A DNA stretch of 64,000 nucleotides from Nocardia sp. NBC_00416 (GCF_036032445.1 NZ_CP107932.1:3970501-4034500), one strand, 5' to 3'; counted from the stretch's first letter, positions 17,408 through 26,660 are shown. Numbers and translations: made by a program. The notes: generated by a model from the letters alone, not told the origin.

Positions 17408-18457
17408 TCAGCCGCGTGGATACGGCCACGGGTTGAAGCGGCAGGTCTTCCCGTCCATCGGCACGACCCCGGTCGGGTCCAGTGCCGCGATCTGGTTGTT
17501 GGCGGTGCCGAAGGTCTGCTGCATCATCACCGGAGCCAGGCCGCCCTCGCTCTCACACGGCTGATGCGCGTGGTACCCGATGGCGTGACCCACCTCGTGG
17601 TTGACCTGGTACTGCCGATAGGAGCCGATATCGCCGTCGAAAGCCGGTGCCCCGCGCACCCAGCGCGCCTCCGACAACACCACGCGACCCTCATCGGAGT
17701 TGTAGCAGGACGAATCGATCGGGATATCGAAACCGCACGCCTTACGAGTCGTCTCGCGGGCCGTCAGCGAGATCCGGAAATCCGGCTCTCCGTGGTCGAT
17801 CCGCTGGAACGCGAACTTGCGGTCGTGCACCCAGCTCTTCGGGTTGCCGAGGGTCGATTCCACCATCCGGGCCACGGATTCGTCGCCGCCGAAATTGCGG
17901 GTATCGATACCGTTCTCGATTTCGACGGTGTAGGTGAAGGTGAACTGCTCGCCCGCACCGGCCCGCTCGGAGGTACCCGGGACGATCCGCCATGTGCCCT
18001 TCCCGGTCTCGGTGAACTTCCCACCGGCGGGCAGTGCCCCGATCGGCAGATCCGCCGGAAAAGTGCCGTCGCCGGGCGGCGCACCGATGACCCCGGCACT
18101 GGCCGGCGGCGGCCCGAGCGTGCCCAGACGGGGATCGGCGGGATCCGCCGGCGCCCCCGATCCGGCGCGCACCGCGTCGAACACCACGAACACCGTCAGC
18201 GCGACCAGCACCGGCAGCGCATACACGCGCCAGCCGTATCGGGTGGCGGAAAACCGCAGCCGACGCTTCGTGCGCCCGGCCGCTACTTCCCGGGCCGCCG
18301 GCGCCGGATCCCCGACGGGATCCCGGCGCGCGGCCAGCGGTTCCCGGGGTTCGTCCGCGCGCGACGTGGCCGCTCTCGCGGCGACCGCGAGGTCTGAATC
18401 CTGGGGGCGGTGCGCGCTGCGCCCGCCGCCGGAGGGGTTTTCCGGTCGGTCGGTCAC
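17408..18457 (-). CDS. DUF3152 membrane-anchored protein with a zinc-protease-like HExxH motif
   Basis: A protein of 349 residues: a polar Arg/Pro/Ser-rich cytoplasmic N-terminus (1-75), one membrane segment (about 78-95, VYALPVLVALTVFVVFDAV), then an extracellular DUF3152 domain. The domain holds NHEVGHAIGYH (H287, E288, H291), a metzincin-like zinc motif with a further His after it, and four Cys that may form disulfides (ACGF, SSCYN, QPCES, KTCRF). A secreted or surface-anchored metalloprotease is a reasonable guess, but no activity is established. The GTG start at 18457 faces the TetR gene across a 230-base divergent gap. It corresponds to Rv3207c. Confidence 0.8.
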   Translation of the reverse strand: MTDRPENPSGGGRSAHRPQDSDLAVAARAATSRADEPREPLAARRDPVGDPAPAAREVAAGRTKRRLRFSATRYGWRVYALPVLVALTVFVVFDAVRAGSGAPADPADPRLGTLGPPPASAGVIGAPPGDGTFPADLPIGALPAGGKFTETGKGTWRIVPGTSERAGAGEQFTFTYTVEIENGIDTRNFGGDESVARMVESTLGNPKSWVHDRKFAFQRIDHGEPDFRISLTARETTRKACGFDIPIDSSCYNSDEGRVVLSEARWVRGAPAFDGDIGSYRQYQVNHEVGHAIGYHAHQPCESEGGLAPVMMQQTFGTANNQIAALDPTGVVPMDGKTCRFNPWPYPRG

Positions 18458-18687
18458 AGTTCCAGACTCTCACAGGCCCCCATAGGGGCCACAATGGAAG
18501 TACCCGCAACAGTCGGCAAACCGGCTCGCGCGCGGGCCGCCCTCCGGGATTCCTGTACGGCACCACGCAGATCGGAGCCGGTCGGCGGTTCACCGACCCG
18601 GGTCGGCAACAGCACCGGAAGCGAGTATGGTGCTCGAAAGACCCGGTACACACCCCTTTGCCGGGGAATCGACTGGGAGATCCGAAT

Positions 18688-19344
18688 ATGACCGACCTCG
18701 TGGACCGGATGACGTCCCGCCCGGCGTCCGGCACCGCCCCCAAACGTGGCACCCGGCTTCCCCGCGACGAACGACGCCTACAGCTACTCGCGGCTGCCAG
18801 TGAGATTTTCGTACTACGGGGCTACCACGCCGCCGGTATGGACGAGATCTCCCAGTGCGCGGGCGTCAGCAAGCCGGTGCTCTACCAGCACTTCACCAGC
18901 AAACTGGAACTGTATCTGGCAGTCCTGCAGAACTATGTCGACATGCTGGTGTCCAGTGTGCGCCAGGCGCTGCGCTCCACCACCGACAACAAACAGCGCG
19001 TCCGGGCCGCAGTCGCCGCGTACTACGACTTCGTGGACAACGAGATGCAGGGCTTCCGCCTGGTCTTCGAATCCGATCTCACCAACGAACCCCAGGTCCA
19101 GCGCCGCGTCGAACAAGCCACCGAGGCCTGCGTGGACGCGGTCTACGACCTGGTCGCCCACGACTCCGGCCTGGACCCCTACCGGGCCCGCATCCTCGCC
19201 GTCGGCCTGGTCGGCGCGAGCCAGTTCACCGCCCGGTACTGGCTCGAGGCCGACCGCCCGATCCCCAAGGACGATGCCGTGGACACCACCGTCGCACTGG
19301 CCTGGGGCGGCCTCAAACACGTCCCACTGCATCCGATCGGCTGA
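18688..19344 (+). CDS. TetR family transcriptional regulator
   Basis: A protein of 218 residues with an N-terminal TetR DNA-binding domain (RRLQLLAAASEIFVLRGYHAAGMDEIS, cut here in two parts, then AGVSKPVLYQHFTSKLELY) and an all-helical ligand domain. It corresponds to Rv3208, from memory. The ATG at 18688 has GGGAG eight bases upstream. The divergent neighbour is the DUF3152 gene; the downstream strand-convergent neighbour is DUF3107. Ligand and target are unknown. A strong hairpin terminator follows 24 bases after the stop. Confidence 0.85.
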   Translation: MTDLVDRMTSRPASGTAPKRGTRLPRDERRLQLLAAASEIFVLRGYHAAGMDEISQCAGVSKPVLYQHFTSKLELYLAVLQNYVDMLVSSVRQALRSTTDNKQRVRAAVAAYYDFVDNEMQGFRLVFESDLTNEPQVQRRVEQATEACVDAVYDLVAHDSGLDPYRARILAVGLVGASQFTARYWLEADRPIPKDDAVDTTVALAWGGLKHVPLHPIG

Positions 19345-19367
19345 GACATCGGATCGACCGAACACGA

Positions 19368-19398
19368 CGAAGCCCCTGCCCACCGGGCAGGGGCTTCG
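19368..19398. terminator. Strong bidirectional hairpin terminator
   Basis: A perfect 14-bp stem (CGAAGCCCCTGCCC and its complement) around an ACC loop, placed between the convergent TetR and DUF3107 genes. It could end transcription from both sides. Confidence 0.85.
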
Positions 19399-19417
19399 AG
19401 CTTCTGCGGGCTCGGCC

Positions 19418-19645
19418 TCAGACCGCCGCGAACCCCACCCGGCCGCCGGTCGCGGCGCCGATCTCCACGTAGGCGACCTTGGCGGCCTGGATCAGGTATT
19501 TGCGGCCCTTCTCATCGGCCAGCGCGAGTACCCCGCTCTCAGCCCCCAGCGCCTCGGAGACGAGGGTCTCGACCTCGTCCGGGCTCTGCGAACTGGCAAT
19601 GACGAGTTCGCGCGGGCTATCCGAAATACCGATCTTGACCTCCAC
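19418..19645 (-). CDS. DUF3107 small conserved protein (TB9.4-like)
   Basis: A protein of 75 residues that begins VEVKIGISDSPRELV and contains GRKYLIQAAKVAYVEIG, closely matching the small actinobacterial protein known as TB9.4 (Rv3208A). The function is unknown; the protein is soluble and acidic. The GTG at 19645 was chosen because GGAGG lies six bases upstream and the family starts exactly here; a TTG two codons earlier sits inside that ribosome-binding site. It is the last gene of a minus-strand run with the MiaE-like and hydrolase genes. Confidence 0.85.
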   Translation of the reverse strand: MEVKIGISDSPRELVIASSQSPDEVETLVSEALGAESGVLALADEKGRKYLIQAAKVAYVEIGAATGGRVGFAAV

Positions 19646-19763
19646 GGCCAACCTCCGAACCTAGAGTCCTGTGTTGTCCCGACAAGGCTAGTTGAGCCCG
19701 GGCACGACCGGTACACAGCAGGGGTGCGCTGTCAGCGTAATGGTGCTCATCGATCCGAGCGGT

Positions 19764-20420
19764 CTACAGACCCAGCACGGACATCCGCTCCGCGTGCGCT
19801 GTCTGCATCCGGTCGAAGAGCGTGGCGATTCCGTTCAGGTCACCCGTCGCCGCCAGCACGAGTTCGGTGAGTTCGTCGCGCTGGGCCATTACGTACTGCG
19901 CTTGGGTGATCGCCTCCCCCAGGAGCCGCCGACCCCACAGGGTGAGACGGTCGCGTTCGGAGCGGCTCGTCGCCACCGCGCGGCGCACTTCGTCGATCAC
20001 GAATTCCGAATGCCCGGTGTCGGCCAGTACATCGCGCACGACGGCTGCCACGTCGGGGCTGAGGGCCCCGGCGATCTCGCGGTAGAAATCGGCGGCGATA
20101 CCGTCACCGACATGGAATTTCACCATCGACTCGAGCCAGGTGGACGGGTCGGTGGAGCGGTGGTAGTCGTCCAGCGCGCCGGTGTACGGCGCCATCGCGT
20201 CGTACACGTCGGCGCCGCGCGCGGTGAGAGCCGCCTCGAGCCGTTCGAAATGCGCGAGTTCGGCCGCTGCCATCCGGGCCACCGCGACCTTGCCGCGCAG
20301 CGACGGGGAGAGCGTGGCTTCCTCGGCCAGTCGGTAGAACGCGGAGACCTCACCGTAGGCGAGCACCGCGAACAGATCGGTCACGCCGGGGTGTTCGGCG
20401 GGGATGGGTGAAGAGGGCAT
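19764..20420 (-). CDS. Ferritin-like protein of the MiaE_2 type
   Basis: A protein of 218 residues, all-helical, with the carboxylate and His positions of a ferritin-like four-helix bundle: LAYGEVSAFYRLAEEA, AAELAHFERLEAAL, then FYREIAG and DTGHSEFVIDEVRRA. The Pfam grouping is MiaE-like (tRNA hydroxylase-related), but hydroxylation of tRNA is not established for actinobacterial members. The ATG at 20420 was chosen; an alternative ATG at 20465 with GGAG upstream would add 15 residues. Corresponds to Rv3210c. It follows the alpha/beta hydrolase gene on the same strand. Confidence 0.75.
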   Translation of the reverse strand: MPSSPIPAEHPGVTDLFAVLAYGEVSAFYRLAEEATLSPSLRGKVAVARMAAAELAHFERLEAALTARGADVYDAMAPYTGALDDYHRSTDPSTWLESMVKFHVGDGIAADFYREIAGALSPDVAAVVRDVLADTGHSEFVIDEVRRAVATSRSERDRLTLWGRRLLGEAITQAQYVMAQRDELTELVLAATGDLNGIATLFDRMQTAHAERMSVLGL

Positions 20421-20506
20421 ATCGCTCGGTATAACACCCCACGCGGCGGGTGACTGTGCTCCCATGGAACTCCAGCGTAGTACGCCGTCGGCGGGGGACG
20501 CCGCGG

Positions 20507-21646
20507 TCAGGCTGGTGTGGTGAGGAATTTGTCGAGATAGGTCCAGGTCGTGGCACGGGCGGAGGCGCCGGCGAGGATGCCGAGATGTCCCCCGGGCGCG
20601 GTTTCGTAGTGGACCGCCCGCGCACCGGTCAGCGTGGACACCCCGTGTTCGACCGCACGGGCCGGCGTGATGACATCGGAGGGTCCGCCCACCAGCAACA
20701 CCGGCGCGGTGATATCGGCCAGCCGGATCTCGCCCTTTCCGAAATCGACGACACCGCGACCGATCTCGTCGCGCAGCACCAGGCGGTTCCACAGCTGCTG
20801 GTACACACGACCGGGATAGCCGGGCATATCGGCCATGAAACGGTCGATCGCCTCCATCCGGGCCAGCGATTCGGTGCGGGCCAGATTGCTGGCGACGAAC
20901 CAGGGTCGTTTGACCTCACGGTCCCACGCGGTGATGCGGTATCCGAGCCTCGTCAGGGGGGCGGGCACCCCACCCACTGCGCGCAGGGCGGCGCCCACGA
21001 CGGCGCCGGTGCCGGTGAGCCGTGCGGCGGCGGCGAGTTGCGGGGTCATCGGCATCGCGTTGTAGTTCAACGGGGCGCCGATGGCGGTGACGGACCGGAT
21101 CGGCAGCTCGGCATCCGCGGCCGTCGTGAGCAGGGCCATCGTGCCGCCGAGCGACCAGCCCACCAGGTCCACGACCGGTTCGCCGCCGGCGGCGGCCCGG
21201 TCGGCGGCGGTACGGCGGATCGCCTCGGGCAGGATGTCGTACACCCAGTCGTCGAAACCCATCCGGCGATCGGCGTAGCTGATCTCGCCGTAGTCGATCA
21301 CGTACGGGGCACGGCCGGTCTCCAGCAGGAACTCGGCCAAGCTCTGACCGGGCCGCAGATCGAAGCAACTGGCCGGCGCGGCCAGCGGAGGCACCAACAA
21401 CACGCCCTGAGCGGCAGGGCCGGCCCCGCCGCTCAGCAGGGTCGATTCGAAACGGCGCAGCTGGCGATGCGGTTCGTCCCAGAGCACCGTGGTCGGCGTC
21501 GGCCGGCGTCCTTCTACGCCGTCGCCGAAGGTCAGTGCCCAGACGTTGCGTGCGGCCCGCTCGACGGCCCGGGATAGTCCGCCATCCGGATCGACCGCTC
21601 GGACGGCACGATCGGCCAGGGCGATACCTCGGTCTGCGATGCTCAC
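20507..21646 (-). CDS. Alpha/beta hydrolase, PhaC-like
   Basis: A protein of 379 residues with an alpha/beta hydrolase core. The nucleophile elbow is VGWSLGGTMAL (Ser, not the Cys of true PHA synthases), the Asp is in LLVGGPSDVITPA and the His in APGGHLGILAG. The overall layout (LLVPPLAAPASCFDL, then the elbow, then YPGRVYQQLWNRLVLRDE) resembles class III PhaC and related long-chain esterases. A hydrolase role is more likely than polymer synthesis given the Ser. The substrate is unknown. The GTG start at 21646 has AGAG upstream. It is divergent from rhlE across a 545-base gap. Confidence 0.75.
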   Translation of the reverse strand: MSIADRGIALADRAVRAVDPDGGLSRAVERAARNVWALTFGDGVEGRRPTPTTVLWDEPHRQLRRFESTLLSGGAGPAAQGVLLVPPLAAPASCFDLRPGQSLAEFLLETGRAPYVIDYGEISYADRRMGFDDWVYDILPEAIRRTAADRAAAGGEPVVDLVGWSLGGTMALLTTAADAELPIRSVTAIGAPLNYNAMPMTPQLAAAARLTGTGAVVGAALRAVGGVPAPLTRLGYRITAWDREVKRPWFVASNLARTESLARMEAIDRFMADMPGYPGRVYQQLWNRLVLRDEIGRGVVDFGKGEIRLADITAPVLLVGGPSDVITPARAVEHGVSTLTGARAVHYETAPGGHLGILAGASARATTWTYLDKFLTTPA

Positions 21647-22191
21647 GGCACGAATCTCTCATACACGTGTACGGCGGTACCAGCTAAGCCGAGGCCGGAC
21701 GCCCACGGTGTGTGCCGAATCACCTTCGGGGCATCTCGGATTCCGGGGCCGCGTGGATAGTCCCCACACCGGGTGAAACACTCTGCCGCACAGGCCCGCT
21801 CACCTGCGCCGGAGAGGGAAACAAACAACGTCCAGCGGATTTGCTCCAGCGCCTTTCGGAGCGCGGAACAATAGCACGCTACAATCGCGACGGACAACGG
21901 AAGAATTCAGCCGATCCATGAGAACCGGCAGCGCCGAAAGTCGCGCACCGCGGGTGTCCGTGCGGTGGTCAGAGAATTCTCCGGGGTCCACGGAAAATGT
22001 GCGCGCACCAGATCCGCGTCACCGATGCGCTGCGCCGATGTCCGAGCTTCGCTGCCCCATTCGCGGGCATCTGCCGACATCCGGCGGCGGCCCGGGTGAA
22101 TATCGCAGGGCGGATCCGTGGTCGTCGCGGACCGGCCGGTCCGCCCCACGCCTCGTGCGCGTGTAGCGCGATAACGAGGGAAGGCACGAAC
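21647..22191. other. Divergent intergenic gap and long rhlE leader
   Basis: A 545-base stretch between the hydrolase and the helicase. TACAAT at 21880-21885 is a good -10 for the helicase direction; no clear -35 is seen. Transcription from there gives an untranslated leader of about 300 bases, which is usual for cold-induced DEAD-box helicases. A short frame (21918-22166) in the leader has no recognisable features. Confidence 0.4.
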
Positions 22192-23940
22192 CTGAGCAAG
22201 ATCACAGTTGAACCGGAACCGGGTCTGGCGGAAACGCTGCTGACAGCTGAGCTGGACTCCGCACACACCGCACCGACTTTCACCGAATTGGGCGTGCGCG
22301 ACGAAATCGTCCGCGCACTCGGTGGGATGGGCATCGAACGCACTTTCGCAATCCAGGAACTCACGCTGCCCCTGGCGCTGGCCGGTGAGGATCTCATCGG
22401 CCAGGCCCGGACCGGAATGGGTAAGACCTTCGGCTTCGGAGTTCCCCTGCTCCATCGGATCGCCACCGCCGAATCCGGCACCACGCCACTGGACGGCACT
22501 CCTCGGGCCCTGATCATCGTGCCGACGCGCGAACTGTGCATCCAGGTGACCAAGGACCTGGAGAACGCGGCGAAATACCTCACCAACGAGAAGGGTCCGC
22601 TGCAGGTCACCTCCATCTACGGTGGCCGGCCTTACGAATCGCAGATCGCGGCCCTGCGCCGGGGCGTCGATGTCGTGGTCGGGACTCCCGGCCGCCTGCT
22701 GGACCTGGCCGATCAGCAGCATCTGATCCTCGGCAAAGTGGGCGTCCTGGTGTTGGACGAGGCCGACGAAATGCTCGATCTGGGCTTCCTGCCCGATATC
22801 GAGCGAATTCTCGGGATGGTGCCCGACAAACGGCAGACGATGCTGTTCTCGGCGACCATGCCGGGCCCGATCATCACCCTGGCCCGCACTTTCCTCACCC
22901 GCCCCACTCATATCCGCGCCGAGGAACCGCACGATTCGGCGGTGCACGATCGCACCGCGCAATTCGTCTACCGGGCGCATGCGCTGGACAAGAGCGAATT
23001 GATCTCGCGAGTACTGCAGGCCGAGGGCCGTGGCGCCACCATGGTCTTCACCCGCACCAAACGCACCGCGCAGAAGGTCGCCGACGAACTGGCCGAGCGC
23101 GGATTCGCGGTCGGCGCGGTACACGGTGATCTCGGGCAGATCGCCCGCGAAAAAGCCCTCACGAAATTCCGGAAGGGCGCCATCGATGTCCTGGTCGCGA
23201 CCGATGTCGCTGCCCGCGGTATCGATATCGACGATGTGACCCATGTCGTCAACTACCAGTGCCCGGAGGACGAGAAGACCTACGTGCACCGGATCGGCCG
23301 CACTGGTCGCGCCGGACGCACCGGTGTCGCGGTCACCCTGATCGACTGGGACGAACTGACCCGCTGGGCGTCCATCAACGCCGCGCTCGGTCTGGGGATC
23401 CCCGATCCCGTGGAGACCTATTCGCGCTCGCCGCATCTGTACTCCGATCTCGGCATCCCGGAGGGCATCACCGGCACCGTGGGGGCACACAAACCCCCGC
23501 GCGATTCGGACGCGGTGGTGGTGGAGCGCCCCGAGCGGTCCCCCCGCAACCGCAACCGCAAACGCACCCGCGGCGGTAGACCTGTCGAAGCGGGTACGAG
23601 CGCGCCCGAGGCCGACACAGCGGCCGGCGAAGGTCCCGACACCGGCGACGAGGCCGGCCAGGCACCCGCGCGCCGGCGGCGACGGCGGCGGCGTGGGGCC
23701 GATACCGGGCCCGGCGGCCGGGACGACAGCGGTTCGGCCGCGACCGACAGCCAGGAATCCGGAGCGGCCGAGTCCGCCGACAGCGGCAGCGGAGACAAAC
23801 CGGCACGCCGGCGACGGCGTCGCAAACCCGCCGAATCCGAGACGAGCGGCGGCGACCAGGCGTCGCAGTCCGACGGAGCCGACGGTTCCGGAGCGTCCGT
23901 GAACGCGGGCGCCGGCGAAAGCGCGTCGACTCAGGCCTGA
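22192..23940 (+). CDS. rhlE: DEAD-box ATP-dependent RNA helicase, RhlE type
   Basis: A protein of 582 residues. Motifs in order: Q motif (FTELGV...IQELTLP), motif I ARTGMGKT, Ia PTRELCIQ, II DEAD (LVLDEADEML), III SAT, IV MVFTRTK, V ATDVAARGIDID, VI HRIGRTGRAG. The last 170 residues are disordered, with Arg clusters and Asp/Glu/Ser stretches that would bind RNA. It unwinds RNA in ribosome assembly or decay. No ATG, GTG or TTG fits the start; the CTG at 22192 has GAGGGAAGG seven bases upstream and gives a normal N-terminus. The next usable codon (a TTG) lies inside the Q-motif region. Corresponds to Rv3211. A long hairpin ends the transcript. Confidence 0.9.
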   Translation: MSKITVEPEPGLAETLLTAELDSAHTAPTFTELGVRDEIVRALGGMGIERTFAIQELTLPLALAGEDLIGQARTGMGKTFGFGVPLLHRIATAESGTTPLDGTPRALIIVPTRELCIQVTKDLENAAKYLTNEKGPLQVTSIYGGRPYESQIAALRRGVDVVVGTPGRLLDLADQQHLILGKVGVLVLDEADEMLDLGFLPDIERILGMVPDKRQTMLFSATMPGPIITLARTFLTRPTHIRAEEPHDSAVHDRTAQFVYRAHALDKSELISRVLQAEGRGATMVFTRTKRTAQKVADELAERGFAVGAVHGDLGQIAREKALTKFRKGAIDVLVATDVAARGIDIDDVTHVVNYQCPEDEKTYVHRIGRTGRAGRTGVAVTLIDWDELTRWASINAALGLGIPDPVETYSRSPHLYSDLGIPEGITGTVGAHKPPRDSDAVVVERPERSPRNRNRKRTRGGRPVEAGTSAPEADTAAGEGPDTGDEAGQAPARRRRRRRRGADTGPGGRDDSGSAATDSQESGAAESADSGSGDKPARRRRRRKPAESETSGGDQASQSDGADGSGASVNAGAGESASTQA

Positions 23941-23949
23941 GCGAGGACC

Positions 23950-23986
23950 CCGAGCGCCGGTGGTGTCGGACACCATCGGCGCTCGG
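23950..23986 (+). terminator. Long hairpin after rhlE
   Basis: A 17-bp stem (one G-T pair) with a CGG loop, starting 10 bases after the rhlE stop. No T-run follows. Confidence 0.75.
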
Positions 23987-24064
23987 TCGTATCCGGGCGA
24001 ACCCGGCGGCCGGGGTCCCGAGCACCATCGGGATGCGGCCGCCCCATCCGTTACGCTCGCCTAC

Positions 24065-25351
24065 GTGCTCGCACCTGAGCGGCGAACGCGCGCCGACGTC
24101 ATCACCGCAGCCGCGATCGCCGTTGTCGTAGTGGTCGCGCTGATCGTGGCGTGGGCGACCAGCGATTCGACCGATACCGAATCGGTCGTCGCCGAAACAC
24201 CGGCCCGGTCGCTACAGCCCGCCGGCGAACTTCCCGGCCGGCTGCGCGAAATGTGGCGCGCGCCCGATACCGCGACGACCCGAGCCCTCACCTCCGAGGG
24301 CGTGGCGGTCACCGGGACGGGCGGAAGCGTCGTCGGGCACGATCCACGCACCGGCGAGCAGGTGTGGCGCTATACCCGCGATATCCCGCTGTGCGGGGTC
24401 GAGTCGCAGTTCGGGATGGTGGTCGCGGTGTACCGCAACGATCGCGGCTGCAGCGAGACGACGATGATCTCCGGCGCCGACGGGCGGCGCCGGACCGCGC
24501 GCAGCAGCTATATGGACGATCGGGTGCGACTGTCGGTGGACGGCACCTATGTGGTCGCCCAGGGCCCCGACCGCCTCGAGGTCTGGCGTTCGGATCTGGT
24601 GCGCACCCTCGAATACGGCTATGTGGACGCCCGGGAGAACTGGAAGACCCAGCCTCGTCAAGGATGCACACTCCTATCGGCTGCCTCGAGTCCGTCCCGG
24701 CTGGCGGTCCTGGAACAGTGCCCGAACGAGCCGGCCGATCGGATCTCCGTCCTGGCCCCCGCCCCGAAGGACGACAATGTTCCCGAGGAGTACGGTTCCC
24801 ACCTGCTGGAGGGCGCGGGCGCCGATTCCGCCGCGGCTCGGGTGATCGCCGTATCGGACAATCGGATCGCGGTCTACCAGCCGGGATCCAGCGGCCCCGA
24901 TCCCGCGGCTCCGCGCCTGACGATCCTCGACGCCAAGGGCAATCCCGTGGTGGTGCAAGAACTCTCGGCACCGCTGGACGAGACCACCACAACCACCCGC
25001 ATCGGGTCGGCCTTCCTGGTTTTCACCGGCAACAGCGTCATCGCGCTGCACGCCAATACATTCGAACCGCTGTGGACGGCCCCGGACGCGCTCGGCGCAC
25101 CGGTGCCGATGGCCGGGAAACTCCTGATGCCGGTTCCCGGCGCGGTCGCGGCCCTCGACGCGGCCACCGGAGCCGAGGTGACCCGCATCCCGGTGGCGCG
25201 GCCCGATTACGGCGGCGGCCCGATCTCGCTCGGCGTGCTCGGCAATACCGTACTCGAACATCGTGACGGCCAACTCGTGGCCCTGGCCGACCCGGACGCC
25301 ACCGATTCGCCGCGGTCCGACTCGGAGCGGCCCGCAAAACCCTTGCGGTGA
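24065..25351 (+). CDS. Membrane-anchored PQQ-like beta-propeller protein (Rv3212-like)
   Basis: A protein of 428 residues: a short Arg-rich start, one membrane segment (about 14-31, AAAIAVVVVVALIVAW), then an extracytoplasmic beta-propeller with PQQ-like repeats (VVGHDPRTGEQVWRYTR, VIALHANTFEPLWTAPD, VAALDAATGAEVTRIPV). Paired Cys at CGVE/GCSE and GCTL/QCPN suggest disulfides. The function is unknown. The GTG at 24065 lies seven bases after TACGCT, so the gene is probably leaderless; a longer frame upstream lies over the rhlE terminator. Corresponds to Rv3212. Confidence 0.75.
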   Translation: MLAPERRTRADVITAAAIAVVVVVALIVAWATSDSTDTESVVAETPARSLQPAGELPGRLREMWRAPDTATTRALTSEGVAVTGTGGSVVGHDPRTGEQVWRYTRDIPLCGVESQFGMVVAVYRNDRGCSETTMISGADGRRRTARSSYMDDRVRLSVDGTYVVAQGPDRLEVWRSDLVRTLEYGYVDARENWKTQPRQGCTLLSAASSPSRLAVLEQCPNEPADRISVLAPAPKDDNVPEEYGSHLLEGAGADSAAARVIAVSDNRIAVYQPGSSGPDPAAPRLTILDAKGNPVVVQELSAPLDETTTTTRIGSAFLVFTGNSVIALHANTFEPLWTAPDALGAPVPMAGKLLMPVPGAVAALDAATGAEVTRIPVARPDYGGGPISLGVLGNTVLEHRDGQLVALADPDATDSPRSDSERPAKPLR

Positions 25352-25389
25352 AACGGTTTCTGTCGGTGCCCTTCGGCAGAATGCCCGCC

Positions 25390-25896
25390 ATGACCGAAGC
25401 AGCCCAGCCCCTCGACGCAACCACCGCGGACACCTACACCCGCTACGACGATCCCGCCGCACCGTGGAACCAGTACAGCGAACAGGGTCCGGCCACCTGG
25501 AACACCGAAGTGATCCGCGAGTTCCGGGCCAACGGAGGTCAGGTCGGCGGCTCCTACGCCGGGGCGACCCTGCTCCTGCTCACCACCACCGGCGCCCGCA
25601 CCGGTAAGCGGCACGTGGTACCGCTGGGCGCGCTGTACCGCGGCGAAACCCTGTACATCAGTTCGTTCGCCGAGGATGCCTATCCCGCCTGGTACCACAA
25701 TGTCCGGGCCGATCCGGCGGTCATCGTGGAAAAGGGTGACCACGTGTACCACGGCACGGCCCGTGTGCTCACCGGCGCGGAGTACGACGAGTTCGCCGCC
25801 TGGGCACTGGAGAACAACCCGCTGCTCGCCGAATTCCAGTCCACCACCGACCGTCCCGTTCCGCTGGTGATACTCACGCTGGCCACCACACACTGA
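25390..25896 (+). CDS. Ddn-type F420-dependent nitroreductase/quinone reductase family protein
   Basis: A protein of 168 residues. The fold is the split beta-barrel of the Ddn family: LLTTTGARTGKRHVVPLG, then YISSFAEDAYPAWYHNVRADPAV and FQSTTDRPVPLVILT. The GARTG motif and the HNV..NP-like region are the F420-contacting parts. Family members reduce quinones with F420H2. The ATG at 25390 lies eight bases after CAGAAT, a possible -10, and has no ribosome-binding site; an ATG at 25381 would add three residues. It follows the PQQ-like gene by 38 bases. Confidence 0.85.
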   Translation: MTEAAQPLDATTADTYTRYDDPAAPWNQYSEQGPATWNTEVIREFRANGGQVGGSYAGATLLLLTTTGARTGKRHVVPLGALYRGETLYISSFAEDAYPAWYHNVRADPAVIVEKGDHVYHGTARVLTGAEYDEFAAWALENNPLLAEFQSTTDRPVPLVILTLATTH

Positions 25897-25981
25897 TCCG
25901 TCGCGGCGATCACCGCACCGGCGACGGGACGTCGGTGTACCGCGCCCGGGGCCGTCGTCGCAGCCGGGCATGATGGACCGT

Positions 25982-26584
25982 ATGCCCCGCTCCGACGATG
26001 CCCGTGTGGTGTTGGTCCGCCATGGCGAGACCGACTGGTCGGTGCGACACCGGCACACCGGCCGCACCGACATACCGCTCACCGATGCCGGTGCCCGACA
26101 GGCGGAAGCGGCCGGTCGCATACTGTCCGGCCTGTCCCTGCGCGATCCGCTGGTCTACGTCAGCCCGCGGCTGCGCGCCCGGCGCACCGCCGAGCTGGCG
26201 GGCCTCACCGAGCCGACGATCGAGCCCGACCTGGCCGAATGGGATTACGGCGAATACGAGGGCCGCACCACTGCGGAGATCCGGACCGAAGATCCCGGAT
26301 GGACGGTCTGGACCGCGGCGACACCCGGTGGCGAATCCGCCGACGAAATCGCCGCCCGCGCCGACCGAGTGCTGAGCCGGGCCACGGCCGCCCTCGGCAC
26401 GCGCGATGTGATCCTGGTCGGGCACGGTCACTTCTCCCGCGCCCTCATCGCCCGCTGGCTCGGGTTCGAGGTCCGGGAGGGTCGGCGATTCGCACTCACC
26501 ACGGCGGGAATCAGCGTCCTGGGCTACGAACACGACGACCCCACACTGTGGGCGCACAACCTCGGGCCGGGCCGCCCGGGCTGA
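25982..26584 (+). CDS. Histidine phosphatase family protein (Rv3214/Gpm2-like)
   Basis: A protein of 200 residues of the phosphoglycerate mutase-like superfamily. The phospho-acceptor is His in VVLVRHGETDWS, followed by SPRLRARRTAEL, the acid EWDYGEYEG, and the second His in VILVGHGHFSRAL. Rv3214, the equivalent gene in M. tuberculosis, was labelled Gpm2 but acts as a broad acid phosphatase; that is from memory. The ATG at 25982 follows CATGAT by seven bases, which suggests leaderless mRNA; two ATGs slightly upstream overlap that element. Confidence 0.85.
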   Translation: MPRSDDARVVLVRHGETDWSVRHRHTGRTDIPLTDAGARQAEAAGRILSGLSLRDPLVYVSPRLRARRTAELAGLTEPTIEPDLAEWDYGEYEGRTTAEIRTEDPGWTVWTAATPGGESADEIAARADRVLSRATAALGTRDVILVGHGHFSRALIARWLGFEVREGRRFALTTAGISVLGYEHDDPTLWAHNLGPGRPG

Positions 26585-26660
26585 CCTGCCGGCCGGATCG
26601 CGCCGCACCGGAACCCCCCGATCCGAACACCACCGCACCAACAGGCAAGGAGTTCGCGCC

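Noticed and set aside
21907..23976. Long minus-strand frame over rhlE
   Set aside because: Shadow of the helicase gene; no motif and no ribosome-binding site.
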